A DNA stretch of 64,000 bases from Clostridium sp. AM33-3 (GTDB taxonomy: Bacteria > Bacillota > Clostridia > Lachnospirales > Lachnospiraceae): positions 1 through 64,000 of the forward strand of contig NZ_QUIV01000003.1 in the NCBI RefSeq assembly GCF_003480315.1, read 5' to 3'. Each line of letters starts with the position of its first letter. Position 1 is the stretch's first letter. Under the pieces are notes generated by a model that had not been told where the DNA came from, ran no database searches, and was given only the letters and a program-made list of their open reading frames with translations. Shown here piece after piece: positions 43,551 to 52,896 of the stretch. The position numbers and the translations under genes were made by a program.

Positions 43551-45104
43551 TTAACCGCGCAGGCAGAATTCGCTGCAGTCTACCACGCGGGTGGCAAAGC
43601 CCTCGTAAAATTCCGGCTCATGGCAGATCAGAAGGATGCTGCCTTTGTATGCCTTCAGGGCACGGGCCAGCTCCTCCTTGGCGTCCACATCCAGATGGTT
43701 AGTCGGCTCATCCAGAAGAAGAACATTGGTCTCGCGGTTGATCAGTTTACATAATCTTACCTTTGCCTGCTCACCGCCGGACAAGACACGTACCTGGCTC
43801 TCGATGTGTTTGGTCGTCAGGCCGCATTTTGCCAGGGCAGAACGTACCTGATACTGGGTGTAGGACGGAAATTCCTTCCAGATTTCCTCAATGCAGGTGG
43901 TGGTATTTCCCGGTGCCATCTCCTGCTCAAAATAGCCAAGATACAGATAATCACCTAACTCCACGCTGCCGGAAAGTGCCGGGATCAGGCCCAGGATACT
44001 CTTTAACAGGGTAGTCTTTCCGATTCCGTTGGAGCCCTTTAAGACGACCTTCTCACCGCGTTCCATGCTGATGTCAAACGGGCGGGTCAGCGGCTCGTCG
44101 TAGCCGATCACCAGGTCCTTCGCCTCAAAGATCATTTTGCCGGCAGCACGGGCTTCCATAAAATTAAACTCCGGCTTCGGCTTCTCCTTCGCCAGCTCAA
44201 TGACCTCCATCTTATCCAGCTTTTTCTGGCGGGACATGGCCATATTTCGGGTGGAAACTCTTGCCTTATTGCGGGCCACAAAATCCTCAAGCTCTGCGAT
44301 CTCCTGCTGCTGACGCTTATAAGCGGCCTCAAGCTGTGCTTTCTTCACCGCGTAAACTTCCTGGAAATGATCGTAATCGCCCACATAACGGTCCAGCTTC
44401 TGGTTCTCCATGTGGTAGATCAGGTTGATGACGCTGTTTAAGAAGGGAATATCATGGGAGATCAGAATAAAGGCATTCTCATACTCCTGCAGATAACGCT
44501 TCAGCCATTCAATATGCTGCTCATCCAGATAATTGGTCGGCTCATCCAAAAGCAGGATGTCCGGCTTTTCCAGAAGCAGCTTTCCCAGAAGCACCTTGGT
44601 ACGCTGGCCACCGGAAAGTTCGGAAACATCCTTATCCATGCCAATCTCCTGCAGGCCCAGCGCGCGGCCTACCTCTTCTACCTTGCTGTCAATGATATAA
44701 AAGTCATGGGCCATCAGAAGGTCCTGAATCGTGCCAAGCTCCTCCATCATGGCATTCATCTCGTCCTCGGATGCCTCGCCCATCTTATCGCAGATGGCAT
44801 TCATCTGCTCTTCCATCTCAAACAGATACGCGAACGCGCTCTTTAACACATCGCGGATGGTCATGCCCTTTTCCAATACGGTGTGCTGGTCCAGATAACC
44901 GGCGCGCACATGCTTTGCCCACTCAACCTTGCCCTCATCCGGCTGCAGTTTTCCGGTGATAATGCTCATGAAGGTAGATTTACCCTCGCCGTTGGCGCCC
45001 ACCAGACCGATATGCTCACCCTTTAACAGACGGAACGAAACATCCTGGAAAATAGCCCGGTCACCAAATCCGTGACTTAAATGCTCTACATTTAAAATAC
45101 TCAT
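43551..45104 (-). CDS. ABC-F family ATPase
   Basis: A 517-residue protein with two ABC domains and no membrane segments; ABC-F proteins act on the ribosome. Domain 1 has Walker A GANGEGKSTF, signature LSGGQRTKV and Walker B ILLLDEPTNYLD. Domain 2 has GSNGIGKTTLL, LSGGEQAKV and VLLLDEPTNHLD. The charged linker between them (about 240-310, KKAQLEAAYKRQQQEIAELE) is the P-site tRNA-interacting region. The start at 45104 (MSILNVEHLSHGFG) follows GAGAGGAGTTTTC. Housekeeping versus antibiotic-protection roles cannot be told apart here. Confidence 0.92.
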   Translation of the reverse strand: MSILNVEHLSHGFGDRAIFQDVSFRLLKGEHIGLVGANGEGKSTFMSIITGKLQPDEGKVEWAKHVRAGYLDQHTVLEKGMTIRDVLKSAFAYLFEMEEQMNAICDKMGEASEDEMNAMMEELGTIQDLLMAHDFYIIDSKVEEVGRALGLQEIGMDKDVSELSGGQRTKVLLGKLLLEKPDILLLDEPTNYLDEQHIEWLKRYLQEYENAFILISHDIPFLNSVINLIYHMENQKLDRYVGDYDHFQEVYAVKKAQLEAAYKRQQQEIAELEDFVARNKARVSTRNMAMSRQKKLDKMEVIELAKEKPKPEFNFMEARAAGKMIFEAKDLVIGYDEPLTRPFDISMERGEKVVLKGSNGIGKTTLLKSILGLIPALSGSVELGDYLYLGYFEQEMAPGNTTTCIEEIWKEFPSYTQYQVRSALAKCGLTTKHIESQVRVLSGGEQAKVRLCKLINRETNVLLLDEPTNHLDVDAKEELARALKAYKGSILLICHEPEFYEGFATRVVDCSEFCLRG

Positions 45105-45191
45105 GAAAACTCCTCTCAAAACCTCTCAGACACAAACAATCTCTGCAAAATGTTGAAATCTGCGGCTATACCGCATTTTGCGAATGCTACT

Positions 45192-45220
45192 ATTTTACCT
45201 AACAAATTCTGCGGTGGCAA
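45192..45220 (-). promoter_or_regulatory. Promoter of the ABC-F gene
   Basis: TTGCCA (45215-45220) and TAAAAT (45192-45197) on the minus strand with 17-bp spacing, about 90 bp before the start. Confidence 0.65.
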
Positions 45221-45328
45221 GCTCTTTTCCCGGAATTTGCGCATATCTTATGGTAATTACGCACCGGTCCGTGTGAACCCGGCGCTCTGCCTGTCACATG
45301 GCCCCCGCAAACATGACCAGGTGATTCC

Positions 45329-45562
45329 ATGGTACTTCCGCTCAGCCACATTCCCCCTGCCTCCGATGCCCGCATCATCTGGATCGCCAGTGAACCGGCA
45401 CGCCGGGAGAAGCTTGCCCGGCAGGGCTTTGTTCCCGATGAAGCCGTACACTGCGTGTGCCGTTCCCTCCGAAGGCGGCTCTTTTTATTCCGGGTGCGCG
45501 GCCGTCTGATTTTACTGCCGCGAAAGCTTGCAGGCGAAATTTTTGCCGAAATCCAACACTGA
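45329..45562 (+). CDS. FeoA-like domain protein
   Basis: A 77-residue basic protein. LARQGFVPDEAVHCVCRS and FRVRGRLILLPRKLAGEIFAE follow the FeoA pattern (leucine-rich start, GFVPG-like turn, then an RVRG...LR..LA..I strand pair). FeoA is an SH3-like partner of the ferrous iron transporter FeoB, but no feoB is near. AGGTGATTCC precedes the ATG. It could instead be a stand-alone FeoA-domain regulator. A competing frame at 45150-45509 lacks such a pattern. Confidence 0.65.
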   Translation: MVLPLSHIPPASDARIIWIASEPARREKLARQGFVPDEAVHCVCRSLRRRLFLFRVRGRLILLPRKLAGEIFAEIQH

Positions 45563-45580
45563 TCTTTCAAAAACAAATGC

Positions 45581-45609
45581 TTAACAATTTTTATCAGACG
45601 CAGTATAAT
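45581..45609 (+). promoter_or_regulatory. Promoter of the HD-domain gene
   Basis: TTAACA (45581-45586) and TATAAT (45604-45609), 17 bp apart, about 32 bp before the start codon. Confidence 0.8.
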
Positions 45610-45640
45610 GGAAAAAATTTCCAGCAGGAGGAGACACAAA

Positions 45641-46222
45641 ATGATAAGTCAGATCACACGAGATGAAGCATTGAACTTACTGAAAACCTACAACAAGGAG
45701 CCGTTCCACATTCTGCACGGTCTCACCGTAGAAGGCGTCATGCGCTGGTACGCGAAGGAGCTTGGTTATGGAGATGAGGAAGATTTCTGGGGAATCTGCG
45801 GACTGCTCCACGATATTGATTTTGAGCTTTACCCGGAACAGCACTGCACAAAAGCGCCGGAGCTGTTAAAGGCCGGCGGTGTCGGCGATGACATGATCCA
45901 TGCCATCTGCTCCCATGGCTACGGCATCTGCTGCGATGTAGAGCCGGTCCATGAGATGGAGAAGGTGCTGTTCGCCGCAGATGAGCTGACCGGTCTGATC
46001 GGAGCCGCAGCCCGCATGCGCCCATCCAAAAGCACCAGGGATATGGAGGTTTCCAGCTTAAAGAAAAAATTCAAGGATAAAAAATTTGCTGCAGGCTGCT
46101 CCCGCGACATCATCCGCACCGGTGCCGAACGCCTGGGATGGGAGCTGGATGAGCTCTTTGCAAAGACCATCGAGGCAATGCGCTCCTGCGAGGACGCCGT
46201 GAATGCGGAGATGGATGCCTGA
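45641..46222 (+). CDS. HD-domain protein
   Basis: A 193-residue probable metal-dependent phosphohydrolase. The HD pair is in GLLHDIDFE (H57, D58), with further candidate ligands in HILHG near residue 23 and ICSHGYG near residue 87. Proteins of this type are often annotated as HDIG or hydrolase; the substrate is unknown. The ATG at 45641 follows CAGGAGGAGACACAAA; an upstream in-frame ATG at 45608 overlaps the -10 box and is unlikely. It is a single-gene transcript. Confidence 0.85.
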   Translation: MISQITRDEALNLLKTYNKEPFHILHGLTVEGVMRWYAKELGYGDEEDFWGICGLLHDIDFELYPEQHCTKAPELLKAGGVGDDMIHAICSHGYGICCDVEPVHEMEKVLFAADELTGLIGAAARMRPSKSTRDMEVSSLKKKFKDKKFAAGCSRDIIRTGAERLGWELDELFAKTIEAMRSCEDAVNAEMDA

Positions 46223-46230
46223 AAATACAA

Positions 46231-46253
46231 AAACCGCGTAGCTACGCGGTTTT
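46231..46253. terminator. Terminator after the HD-domain gene
   Basis: AAACCGCG-TAGCTA-CGCGGTTT with T and A runs on the two sides. It can serve the HD gene on the plus strand and tRNA-Gly on the minus strand. Confidence 0.8.
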
Positions 46254-46258
46254 AAGGA

Positions 46259-46329
<71 letters not shown>

Positions 46330-46351
46330 GTTTTCTATGGAAACACTGTTT

Positions 46352-46380
46352 ATTATAAATCGTATTTTTCAAAAAGTAAA
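46352..46380 (-). promoter_or_regulatory. Promoter of tRNA-Gly
   Basis: TTTACT (46375-46380) and TATAAT (46352-46357) on the minus strand, 17 bp apart. The -35 box touches the terminator of the peptide-uptake operon. Confidence 0.6.
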
Positions 46381-46417
46381 GAGATTCCTGTTTTTTGAAA
46401 AAAGCAGGAATCTCTTT
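46378..46417 (-). terminator. Terminator of the peptide-uptake operon
   Basis: Arms AAAGAGATTCCTG and CAGGAATCTCTTT are perfect; ACTTTTTG follows on the minus strand, 10 bp after the serine hydrolase stop. Confidence 0.85.
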
Positions 46418-46426
46418 TCAAAATGA

Positions 46427-47830
46427 TTATGCTTCCTTCGGGAAGATCCGGCTGCCATAGCGCGCCGCAAATACGTGTCCTTCTTCATCACGGATCGCAG
46501 TCAGGTAAATGTCGGAATAGGTTTTCCTTACCATACCCTGCCACGGATATACGGCCTGAAGTGCGGTCGGATTTCCGTTTACCTTCATGCTCAGAGTTCC
46601 GTTTTCTGCAGTCAGCGTAAATGCATCACCCTCACCGGATACATAGCTTCCGGCTAACTCTTCCAGTTCTTCGGCGCTCCAGCTGCGTTCTGCGTGGATC
46701 TGCCGTTCTTCCTCGACCTCAAGACCGCAGTAGGCATTCAGGGCTGCGTCTGCGATGGCTGCCACGGAAACATCCATGGTATTGCACAGCACCACAATAC
46801 CAACCTCTTCCTGCGGACAGAAGGAGAAGTTGGAGGATACGCCCGGAAGGCTTCCGCCGTGCTCATAAACAGCACGATCACCTACCTGCTTCGTCTCCAG
46901 ACCGTAGCCATAGTATATGCCCGGCTTCATGAACTGTCTCGGCTTTTCCATTTCCTGAACAGCATAGCGCTCTACGATGCGGTTTCCGTTTCCTGCCACA
47001 CCTTCATTCAGATACATAACAGCATACTTCAGCATATCACCCAGAGTGGACTTCATACCGCCGCCGCCGTGCAGGACGAATGCATCGTTCTGGTAGTCGC
47101 GGTCAGCTCTCCAGGTTCCGTTCTCCAGAGAATACAGGATTGCCGCATTCTCGTCCTGGCTATTGCGGATAAAGCTGATGTTGCTGCGGTCCATACCGAT
47201 CGGCTTCAGGATCTTCTTATCCAGATACTCTGCAAAGGAGCCATAACCGGAATGACGGCGCACAATATCAGAAAGCAGGCCAAAACCGTCGTTGCAGTAG
47301 CTCATGCGCTGTCCCGGACGTCCGGTGAAACGGGTCTGGGAATCCAGGCGGCCTGCCACACGGCGGATGCCTTCCTCTGCAAAGTCTTCCCGGTAAATGA
47401 GCTCTGCATCCAGGGAATCCTCAATCCCCATCTCCTGCGCGGTCTTATCCACTACAATACGCGGAAGCGGGAAATAGCCGCCGCTGTGGCACATCAAATG
47501 CCACAGCTTAACCGGCTCAGACTGATTCTTGTTGGTGAACTCCGGAATGTATCTGGAAACCGGATCATCTACCTTTAAAAGGCCGTCCTGCTGCATCTGC
47601 ATGATGGACAGTGCCGTAAAGGATTTGGTTACAGATGCCATACCGAAGATGGTGTCTCTGGTGATCGGGAGCTTGTTCTCCGCATCACGGTAACCGAAGT
47701 AATTTTCGTACTGGATTTCTCCGGCTGCATTGACGATGCCGACCGCGATACCGCGGGCCTGGCCATCCTTCATTACGCGGGCAATCAGCTTTTCCAGCTT
47801 TGCCTTGCCCTCCTGTGTCATACGGTTCAT
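46427..47830 (-). CDS. Serine hydrolase, class C beta-lactamase family
   Basis: A 467-residue protein with no signal peptide. SxxK is in MASVTKSFTA (near residue 66), the Tyr-x-Asn in MSYCNDGFG and the third motif region is EHGGSLPGVSSN. It is related to D-aminopeptidases, esterases and penicillin-recognising enzymes. A C-terminal beta-rich domain (about 365-467) follows. It overlaps the epimerase gene by four bases (ATGA) at the end of the dpp operon. This suggests a cytosolic peptidase acting on imported peptides; that role is inferred from the neighbours. Confidence 0.85.
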   Translation of the reverse strand: MNRMTQEGKAKLEKLIARVMKDGQARGIAVGIVNAAGEIQYENYFGYRDAENKLPITRDTIFGMASVTKSFTALSIMQMQQDGLLKVDDPVSRYIPEFTNKNQSEPVKLWHLMCHSGGYFPLPRIVVDKTAQEMGIEDSLDAELIYREDFAEEGIRRVAGRLDSQTRFTGRPGQRMSYCNDGFGLLSDIVRRHSGYGSFAEYLDKKILKPIGMDRSNISFIRNSQDENAAILYSLENGTWRADRDYQNDAFVLHGGGGMKSTLGDMLKYAVMYLNEGVAGNGNRIVERYAVQEMEKPRQFMKPGIYYGYGLETKQVGDRAVYEHGGSLPGVSSNFSFCPQEEVGIVVLCNTMDVSVAAIADAALNAYCGLEVEEERQIHAERSWSAEELEELAGSYVSGEGDAFTLTAENGTLSMKVNGNPTALQAVYPWQGMVRKTYSDIYLTAIRDEEGHVFAARYGSRIFPKEA

Positions 47831-48912
47831 GCCAGCATCTCCTTTTTCAGACGTTTGATGCCAAGGCCCGGATCAGAGGAAAGAATCAGATGTCTGGTAT
47901 CTTTTACGGTAAAGCCGCCCTCGTACGGAAGCTCTTTTAAGGAGAAGGTTGCGTCCAGATCCGCACGTGTAATGTTCTTTAATGCAGCACCCAGGGAAGC
48001 AGCCGCGGTTACACCGATACCGCTCTCCTCTGCCATACAGCCCAGCATGACCTCCACGCCTGCTGCCTCTGCGATCGCAGTGATCTTCTTTGCCTCATAC
48101 AGGCCGCCGCACTTCATCAGCTTGATGTTGATGAGATCTACAGCTCGCTGGGATACTAACCGCAGGGCATCCTTGGAGTCCCAGCAGCTTTCATCTGCCA
48201 TGATCGGCACAGAGCTGTGGGCGGTCACGAATTTCAGTCCCTCAAAATCGAAGCGCGGAACCGGCTGCTCTACCAGCTCGATATCGTACTCATTCAGGCG
48301 GTTGATGAGTTCAACAGCCTCCTTGGCTTTCCAGCCCTGGTTTGCGTCCAGACGGATCTTCACCTGGTCACCGACTGCCTCACGGATTGCGCGGACTCTT
48401 GCCAGATCGGAAGCAAAGTCTACGCCGACCTTGGTCTTGATCACGTTAAAGCCTGCCTGCACATGTGCCTTTGCATGCTCTGCCATGACTGCCGGATCGT
48501 CGATGCCAACGGTCATATCTGTCTCGATCTCGCCGGAAAGTCCGCCCAGAACCTTATACAGCGGAAGATTTGTGCTCTTGCCGATGATGTCATGGCATGC
48601 CAGGTCGATGGCTGCCTTTGCAGTACCTGCATACGCTACGGTACGGTTCATCACGGTATAGATTGCCTCCATGTCACGCGGATCCATGCCGATCAGTTTT
48701 TCTTTCAGACGCTCTACCGTTGCGATAGTACCATCCAGATTTTCCCCAGTGATCAGCGGTCCCGGAGAGCCCTCACCATAACCGGTGATGCCGGCATCAG
48801 TCTCAACCTCAACCAGGCAGCTGACTGCGTGAGTGATGAGACCCAGTGCAATGCGGAACGGGCGCACCAGCGGCACCTGCATTCTGTAGGTCTTAATGTT
48901 GGTAATTTTCAT
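47827..48912 (-). CDS. Dipeptide epimerase, enolase superfamily
   Basis: Probably an L-Ala-D/L-Glu epimerase, which converts the murein dipeptide L-Ala-D-Glu for catabolism. It has the muconate-lactonising-type layout: catalytic Lys in VIKTKVG, metal ligands in RLDANQGW, ELVEQPV and IMADES, and the second Lys in NIKLMKCGG. The start at 48912 (MKITNIKTYR) gives 361 residues; GGGAGG lies 12 bases upstream. It sits between dppF and a serine hydrolase with overlapping or near-touching ends. The exact dipeptide specificity cannot be read from sequence. Confidence 0.88.
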   Translation of the reverse strand: MKITNIKTYRMQVPLVRPFRIALGLITHAVSCLVEVETDAGITGYGEGSPGPLITGENLDGTIATVERLKEKLIGMDPRDMEAIYTVMNRTVAYAGTAKAAIDLACHDIIGKSTNLPLYKVLGGLSGEIETDMTVGIDDPAVMAEHAKAHVQAGFNVIKTKVGVDFASDLARVRAIREAVGDQVKIRLDANQGWKAKEAVELINRLNEYDIELVEQPVPRFDFEGLKFVTAHSSVPIMADESCWDSKDALRLVSQRAVDLINIKLMKCGGLYEAKKITAIAEAAGVEVMLGCMAEESGIGVTAAASLGAALKNITRADLDATFSLKELPYEGGFTVKDTRHLILSSDPGLGIKRLKKEMLA

Positions 48913-48933
48913 GATACTTCTATACCTCCCCAA

Positions 48934-49956
48934 TTATTTTTCTTCTGTCGTTTCGTTCTGCGCGCAGGCTCCATTGCAGAAATGACAGGCGCACAGATGA
49001 CCTCCTCCAATATCTCTAAGCTCCGGCTTCTGTGTGGAACAGATTTCCTGAGCCATGAAGCAGCGGGTGTGGAAGATACATCCGGACGGCGGGTTTGCCG
49101 GGCTCGGCAGATCGCCCTGGAGAATGATCTTCTTCCTCTTGGAATGGCGCTCCGGTACCGGAATTGCGGACAGCAGCGCCTGGGTGTACGGATGGGACGG
49201 GTTCGCAAACAGCTCTTTCTTGTCCGCCAGCTCTACCACATGTCCCAGATACATAACCATGACACGGTCTGAAATATGCTTGATAACGCTTAAGTTGTGG
49301 GAAATGAAGATATATGCCATTCCCATGGATTCCTGCAGCTGGCGCAGCAGATTCAGTACCTGAGACTGGATGGAAACATCCAGTGCGGATACCGGCTCAT
49401 CGCAGACTACCAGAGACGGGTTAAGCACGATCGCGCGGGCAATACCGATTCTCTGACGCTGTCCGCCAGAGAACTCGTGAGGATAGCGGTTGTAGTATTT
49501 GGTGTTCAGTCCTACGACCTCCATCACCTTTAACACCTGTGCCCGGGTCTCCTCCTGGGTCTTATAGCGTTTCTGAATATTTAACGGCTCGGCAATGATC
49601 TCGCCGATGGTCATTCTCGGATTTAAGGATGCGTACGGATCCTGGAAAATGATCTGCATATCTGCGCGCATTTTCCGCAGCTCCTGGCCGCTTGCCTTGG
49701 TGAAATCCTTTCCCTTGTAGAAGATCTCGCCGGAGGTCGGCTCGATCAGACGAAGCACAGAGCGGCCCATGGTAGATTTACCGCAGCCGGACTCACCAAC
49801 CACACCCAGGGTTTCTTTCGGATTCAGGGTAAAGGATACATCGTCCACCGCCTTGATCCATGACTTATCTTTCTGGAAGAAGGAAGATTTTCCCGCGAAC
49901 AGTTTCCGCAGGTTCCGGACCTCCAGAAGCGGGGTCTTTTCATTTACTTCACTCAT
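48934..49956 (-). CDS. dppF: Oligo/dipeptide ABC transporter ATP-binding protein
   Basis: A 340-residue ATPase subunit. Walker [12 protein letters not shown], signature [14 protein letters not shown] and Walker [13 protein letters not shown] are present. The C-terminal oligopeptide-transporter extension has a Cys cluster ([16 protein letters not shown]). The start at 49956 follows GGGAGGAGAACATCTG, and the ATG overlaps the dppD stop by one base (TGATG). It works with dppD on the DppBC permease. Confidence 0.92.
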   Translation of the reverse strand: MSEVNEKTPLLEVRNLRKLFAGKSSFFQKDKSWIKAVDDVSFTLNPKETLGVVGESGCGKSTMGRSVLRLIEPTSGEIFYKGKDFTKASGQELRKMRADMQIIFQDPYASLNPRMTIGEIIAEPLNIQKRYKTQEETRAQVLKVMEVVGLNTKYYNRYPHEFSGGQRQRIGIARAIVLNPSLVVCDEPVSALDVSIQSQVLNLLRQLQESMGMAYIFISHNLSVIKHISDRVMVMYLGHVVELADKKELFANPSHPYTQALLSAIPVPERHSKRKKIILQGDLPSPANPPSGCIFHTRCFMAQEICSTQKPELRDIGGGHLCACHFCNGACAQNETTEEK

Positions 49957-50942
49957 CAGATGTTCTCCTCCCACTCCTTCGTATATTTAAAGCAGCGCAC
50001 TTTGCGGCCCTCGGCTTCGACTAACTCCGGCATCTTCTGACGGCAGATCTCGCGGGCCTGCGGACATCTCGGGCAGAACGCGCAGCCTGCCGGCATATCA
50101 TCAAAGCTTGGCACCATGCCCTTGATAACGCTCAGCTCTTTGGTGTCGTCATCATCCAGCTTCGGAATGCACTTCATCAGTCCGTCCGTATACGGATGCA
50201 TCGGCTTGTCAAAGATCTGGTCGCAGCTTGCGTGCTCAACGACCTTGCCTGCGTACATAACCATAACATCATCCGCAACCTCTGCGATGACACCCAGGTC
50301 GTGGGTAATCATCATAACGGAGGTTCCGGTCTTTTCTTTTAACTCATTGATGAGGTCCAGGATCTGCGCCTGAATGGTTACGTCCAGCGCAGTAGTCGGC
50401 TCATCACAGATCAGCATAGCCGGATTACAGCAGAGTGCCATGGCAATCATGACACGCTGACGCATACCGCCGGAAAGCTGATGCGGGTACTCGTCGAAAC
50501 GGCGCTCCGCAAGCGGGATCTTAACCAGCTTTAACATCTCGATGGCGCGGGCTTTTGCTTCCTGCTTGGTCATTTTCTCATGAAGGAGCAGGGCCTCGAT
50601 CAGCTGCTGTCCGATGGTATAAACCGGATTCAAGGATGTCATCGGCTCCTGGAAGATCATGGCAATCTTCTTGCCGCGGATGTTGCGCATCTGAGCCTCC
50701 GTCATCTTTAAGAGGTCTTCCCCCTCAAACAGGATCTCACCGCCCTCGATCTTACCAGGACGCTCTACCAGACCCATGATCGATAAGGAAGTGATACTTT
50801 TTCCGCAGCCGGACTCACCTACAATGCCGAGGGTCTTACCCTTTTCCACATTGAAGGAAACATCGTTAACCGCTTTCACAAGTCCGGCCTCAGTATGAAA
50901 GTAGGTTTTTAAATTTTTTACCTGTAAAATATTCTCTGCCAT
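49956..50942 (-). CDS. dppD: Oligo/dipeptide ABC transporter ATP-binding protein
   Basis: A 328-residue ATPase subunit. It has Walker [12 protein letters not shown], signature [15 protein letters not shown] and Walker [12 protein letters not shown], with the C-terminal cluster [14 protein letters not shown], which in some family members holds an iron-sulfur cluster. It begins [20 protein letters not shown]. It lies 12 bp after dppC. Confidence 0.92.
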   Translation of the reverse strand: MAENILQVKNLKTYFHTEAGLVKAVNDVSFNVEKGKTLGIVGESGCGKSITSLSIMGLVERPGKIEGGEILFEGEDLLKMTEAQMRNIRGKKIAMIFQEPMTSLNPVYTIGQQLIEALLLHEKMTKQEAKARAIEMLKLVKIPLAERRFDEYPHQLSGGMRQRVMIAMALCCNPAMLICDEPTTALDVTIQAQILDLINELKEKTGTSVMMITHDLGVIAEVADDVMVMYAGKVVEHASCDQIFDKPMHPYTDGLMKCIPKLDDDDTKELSVIKGMVPSFDDMPAGCAFCPRCPQAREICRQKMPELVEAEGRKVRCFKYTKEWEENI

Positions 50943-50954
50943 CTCTCATACCTC

Positions 50955-51872
50955 CTAACTTCTCAGCTTCGGATCCAGTGCATCTCGTAAACCGTCACCG
51001 AAGATATTGAATGCGATAACTGTGATCATGATCGCCACACCAGGCATGATGCTGTATACCGGGCGGTAGCTGATAAAGGTCTGTGCCGCACTGATCATAT
51101 TGCCCCATGACGGAGTCGGCGGCTGGATACCGATGCCCAAAAAGCTTAAGGATGCCTCGTACATGATTGCGTTCGGGATACCAAGGGTAACCAGGACGAT
51201 AATGGTGGACAGGCAGTTCGGAACCAGTTCCTTCATGATGATCCAGTAGGTAGATGCTCCGCAGGCGCGGGCTGCCTCTACGTATTCTTTTTCTTTTAAC
51301 TGCATGACAGAACCGCGGATCATACGCGCGGTGCGGACCCAGGTCAGAAGGCCCAGGGCGATAAACAGGTTCAGGACACCCTTACCCATGAAGGTCATGA
51401 TCGCCATGGCGAAGATCAGATCCGGGAATGCCTGGAAGATCTCCATGACACGGGAGATCAGGCTGTCGATCCAGCCGCCGTAGTAACCGGCCAGGGAACC
51501 TAAGGTTACGCCTACGATAGAAGCGATGATCTGTGCCACGATACCGATACTGATGGATACTCTGGAACCGTAGATGATACGGGATAAGATGTCACGGCCG
51601 AATTCATCGGTTCCGAACGGATGTGCCTTGCACGGTCCGCCAAGCACAGCGCTGTAATCCTGATAGGTCGGATCATACGGTGCGAGGAGCGGAGCGAAGA
51701 TTGCCATCAGTGCCAGCAGGATCAGTACACATGCGCAGAACATTGCCATTTTGTTCTTCTTTAAACGGCGCAGGCTATCTCCGTAGAAGCTGGAATACTG
51801 CATGCCGTTTTCCATAACATCCTGCTCAAACTGTTTCTGTTTATTAAAAAATCCAAGTAATTTCTTAGCCAT
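50955..51872 (-). CDS. dppC: Oligo/dipeptide ABC transporter permease
   Basis: A 305-residue inner-membrane permease. A cytosolic N-terminus is followed by a first membrane segment near 37-57, a periplasmic-type loop with HPFGTDEFGRDILSRIIYG, then the DppC core with the coupling motif EAARACGAS. It is 3 bp from dppB. It pairs with DppB. Confidence 0.93.
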   Translation of the reverse strand: MAKKLLGFFNKQKQFEQDVMENGMQYSSFYGDSLRRLKKNKMAMFCACVLILLALMAIFAPLLAPYDPTYQDYSAVLGGPCKAHPFGTDEFGRDILSRIIYGSRVSISIGIVAQIIASIVGVTLGSLAGYYGGWIDSLISRVMEIFQAFPDLIFAMAIMTFMGKGVLNLFIALGLLTWVRTARMIRGSVMQLKEKEYVEAARACGASTYWIIMKELVPNCLSTIIVLVTLGIPNAIMYEASLSFLGIGIQPPTPSWGNMISAAQTFISYRPVYSIMPGVAIMITVIAFNIFGDGLRDALDPKLRS

Positions 51873-51875
51873 CTC

Positions 51876-52808
51876 TTATGCTGCTCCTTTCCCGTAGCGG
51901 ATTCGCGGATCCAGAAATGCATAGGAAACATCAACGATCAGGTTTACGACAACGAATACAAATGCGATGTACATAACGGTGCCCTCCAGAAGCGGGAGAT
52001 CACGGTTGGACATGGCATCTACTGCCAGCTTACCGATTCCCGGAATGGAGAATACCTTTTCGATCAGCATGGATCCTGTCAGCATGTAACCAAAATCAGT
52101 ACCTACGAGAGTTACGATCGGGATCATGGCATTTTTCAGGGCGTGCTTCAAGATAACGGCCCAGCGCATGGCACCCTTTGCCTTCGCGGTACGGATGTAA
52201 TCCTGTCCCAGTACTTCCAGCATACTGGTTCTGGTGATTCGCGCAATATTTCCTGCGTAACGCGCACCCAGCGCAAGACTCGGAAGTATATAAGATGCCG
52301 GCGTATCGAATCCTGAGATCGGCAGAACGTTCAGCTTTAAGCCGAAAAGGATCTGCAGAATGATCGCTACCCAGAATGCCGGTGCAGATACACCGACGAT
52401 AGAGAGTACCATAACAACGGTATCGATGCCTTTTCCTCTCTTGACTGCTGCAAAGATTCCGCACGGAATACCAATAACAGAAGCGAAGATAAAGGACATG
52501 CATGCCAGCTTTACGGTTACCTTAAAGCAGCGGAACAGCGCATCGGTAACAACCTCCTTGGTGAAATAGGAGGTACCGAAATCCAGATGGATGGCGCCTT
52601 TTATAAAATTCAGATACTGTACATAGTATGGCAGATCCAGACCGAGCTCCTTACGCACTTTGGCGATAGTCTCCGGATCTGCACGTTTCTCTAACATCAG
52701 GGCAACCGGGTCACCCGGTACTACCTGAAGCAGAACAAACGTGATCAAGCTGATGCCCAGAAGAACAAAGATCGTCTGGAGCAAACGTTTTCCTGTGTAT
52801 GAAAGCAT
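51876..52808 (-). CDS. dppB: Oligo/dipeptide ABC transporter permease
   Basis: A 310-residue permease opening LSYTGKRLLQTIFVLLGISL, the usual DppB start. VVPGDPVALM, RTARTSML-type spacing (RITRTSMLEVLGQDYIRTAKAKG) and EKVFSIPGIGKL are family landmarks. It is second gene of the operon after dppA, with an 88-bp gap between them. Confidence 0.93.
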   Translation of the reverse strand: MLSYTGKRLLQTIFVLLGISLITFVLLQVVPGDPVALMLEKRADPETIAKVRKELGLDLPYYVQYLNFIKGAIHLDFGTSYFTKEVVTDALFRCFKVTVKLACMSFIFASVIGIPCGIFAAVKRGKGIDTVVMVLSIVGVSAPAFWVAIILQILFGLKLNVLPISGFDTPASYILPSLALGARYAGNIARITRTSMLEVLGQDYIRTAKAKGAMRWAVILKHALKNAMIPIVTLVGTDFGYMLTGSMLIEKVFSIPGIGKLAVDAMSNRDLPLLEGTVMYIAFVFVVVNLIVDVSYAFLDPRIRYGKGAA

Positions 52809-52896
52809 TTTATTTTCTCCTACATGCGAACAGAGGAACTGCCAAAATGCGCAGCCCCCCTGTTTCTCTAAACATTTTTAATTGTTGCCGCAATAA

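Noticed and set aside
45150-45509. Alternative plus-strand frame (119 codons) overlapping the FeoA-like gene
   Set aside because: It has no ribosome-binding site or domain pattern, while the 45329 frame follows the FeoA layout to its end.
46694-47578. Plus-strand open frame opposite the serine hydrolase
   Set aside because: The minus-strand gene has all catalytic motifs and an operon position; the antisense frame has none.
48217-49272. Plus-strand open frame (351 codons) opposite the epimerase and dppF
   Set aside because: It spans the junction of two well-supported genes and shows no ribosome-binding site or motif.
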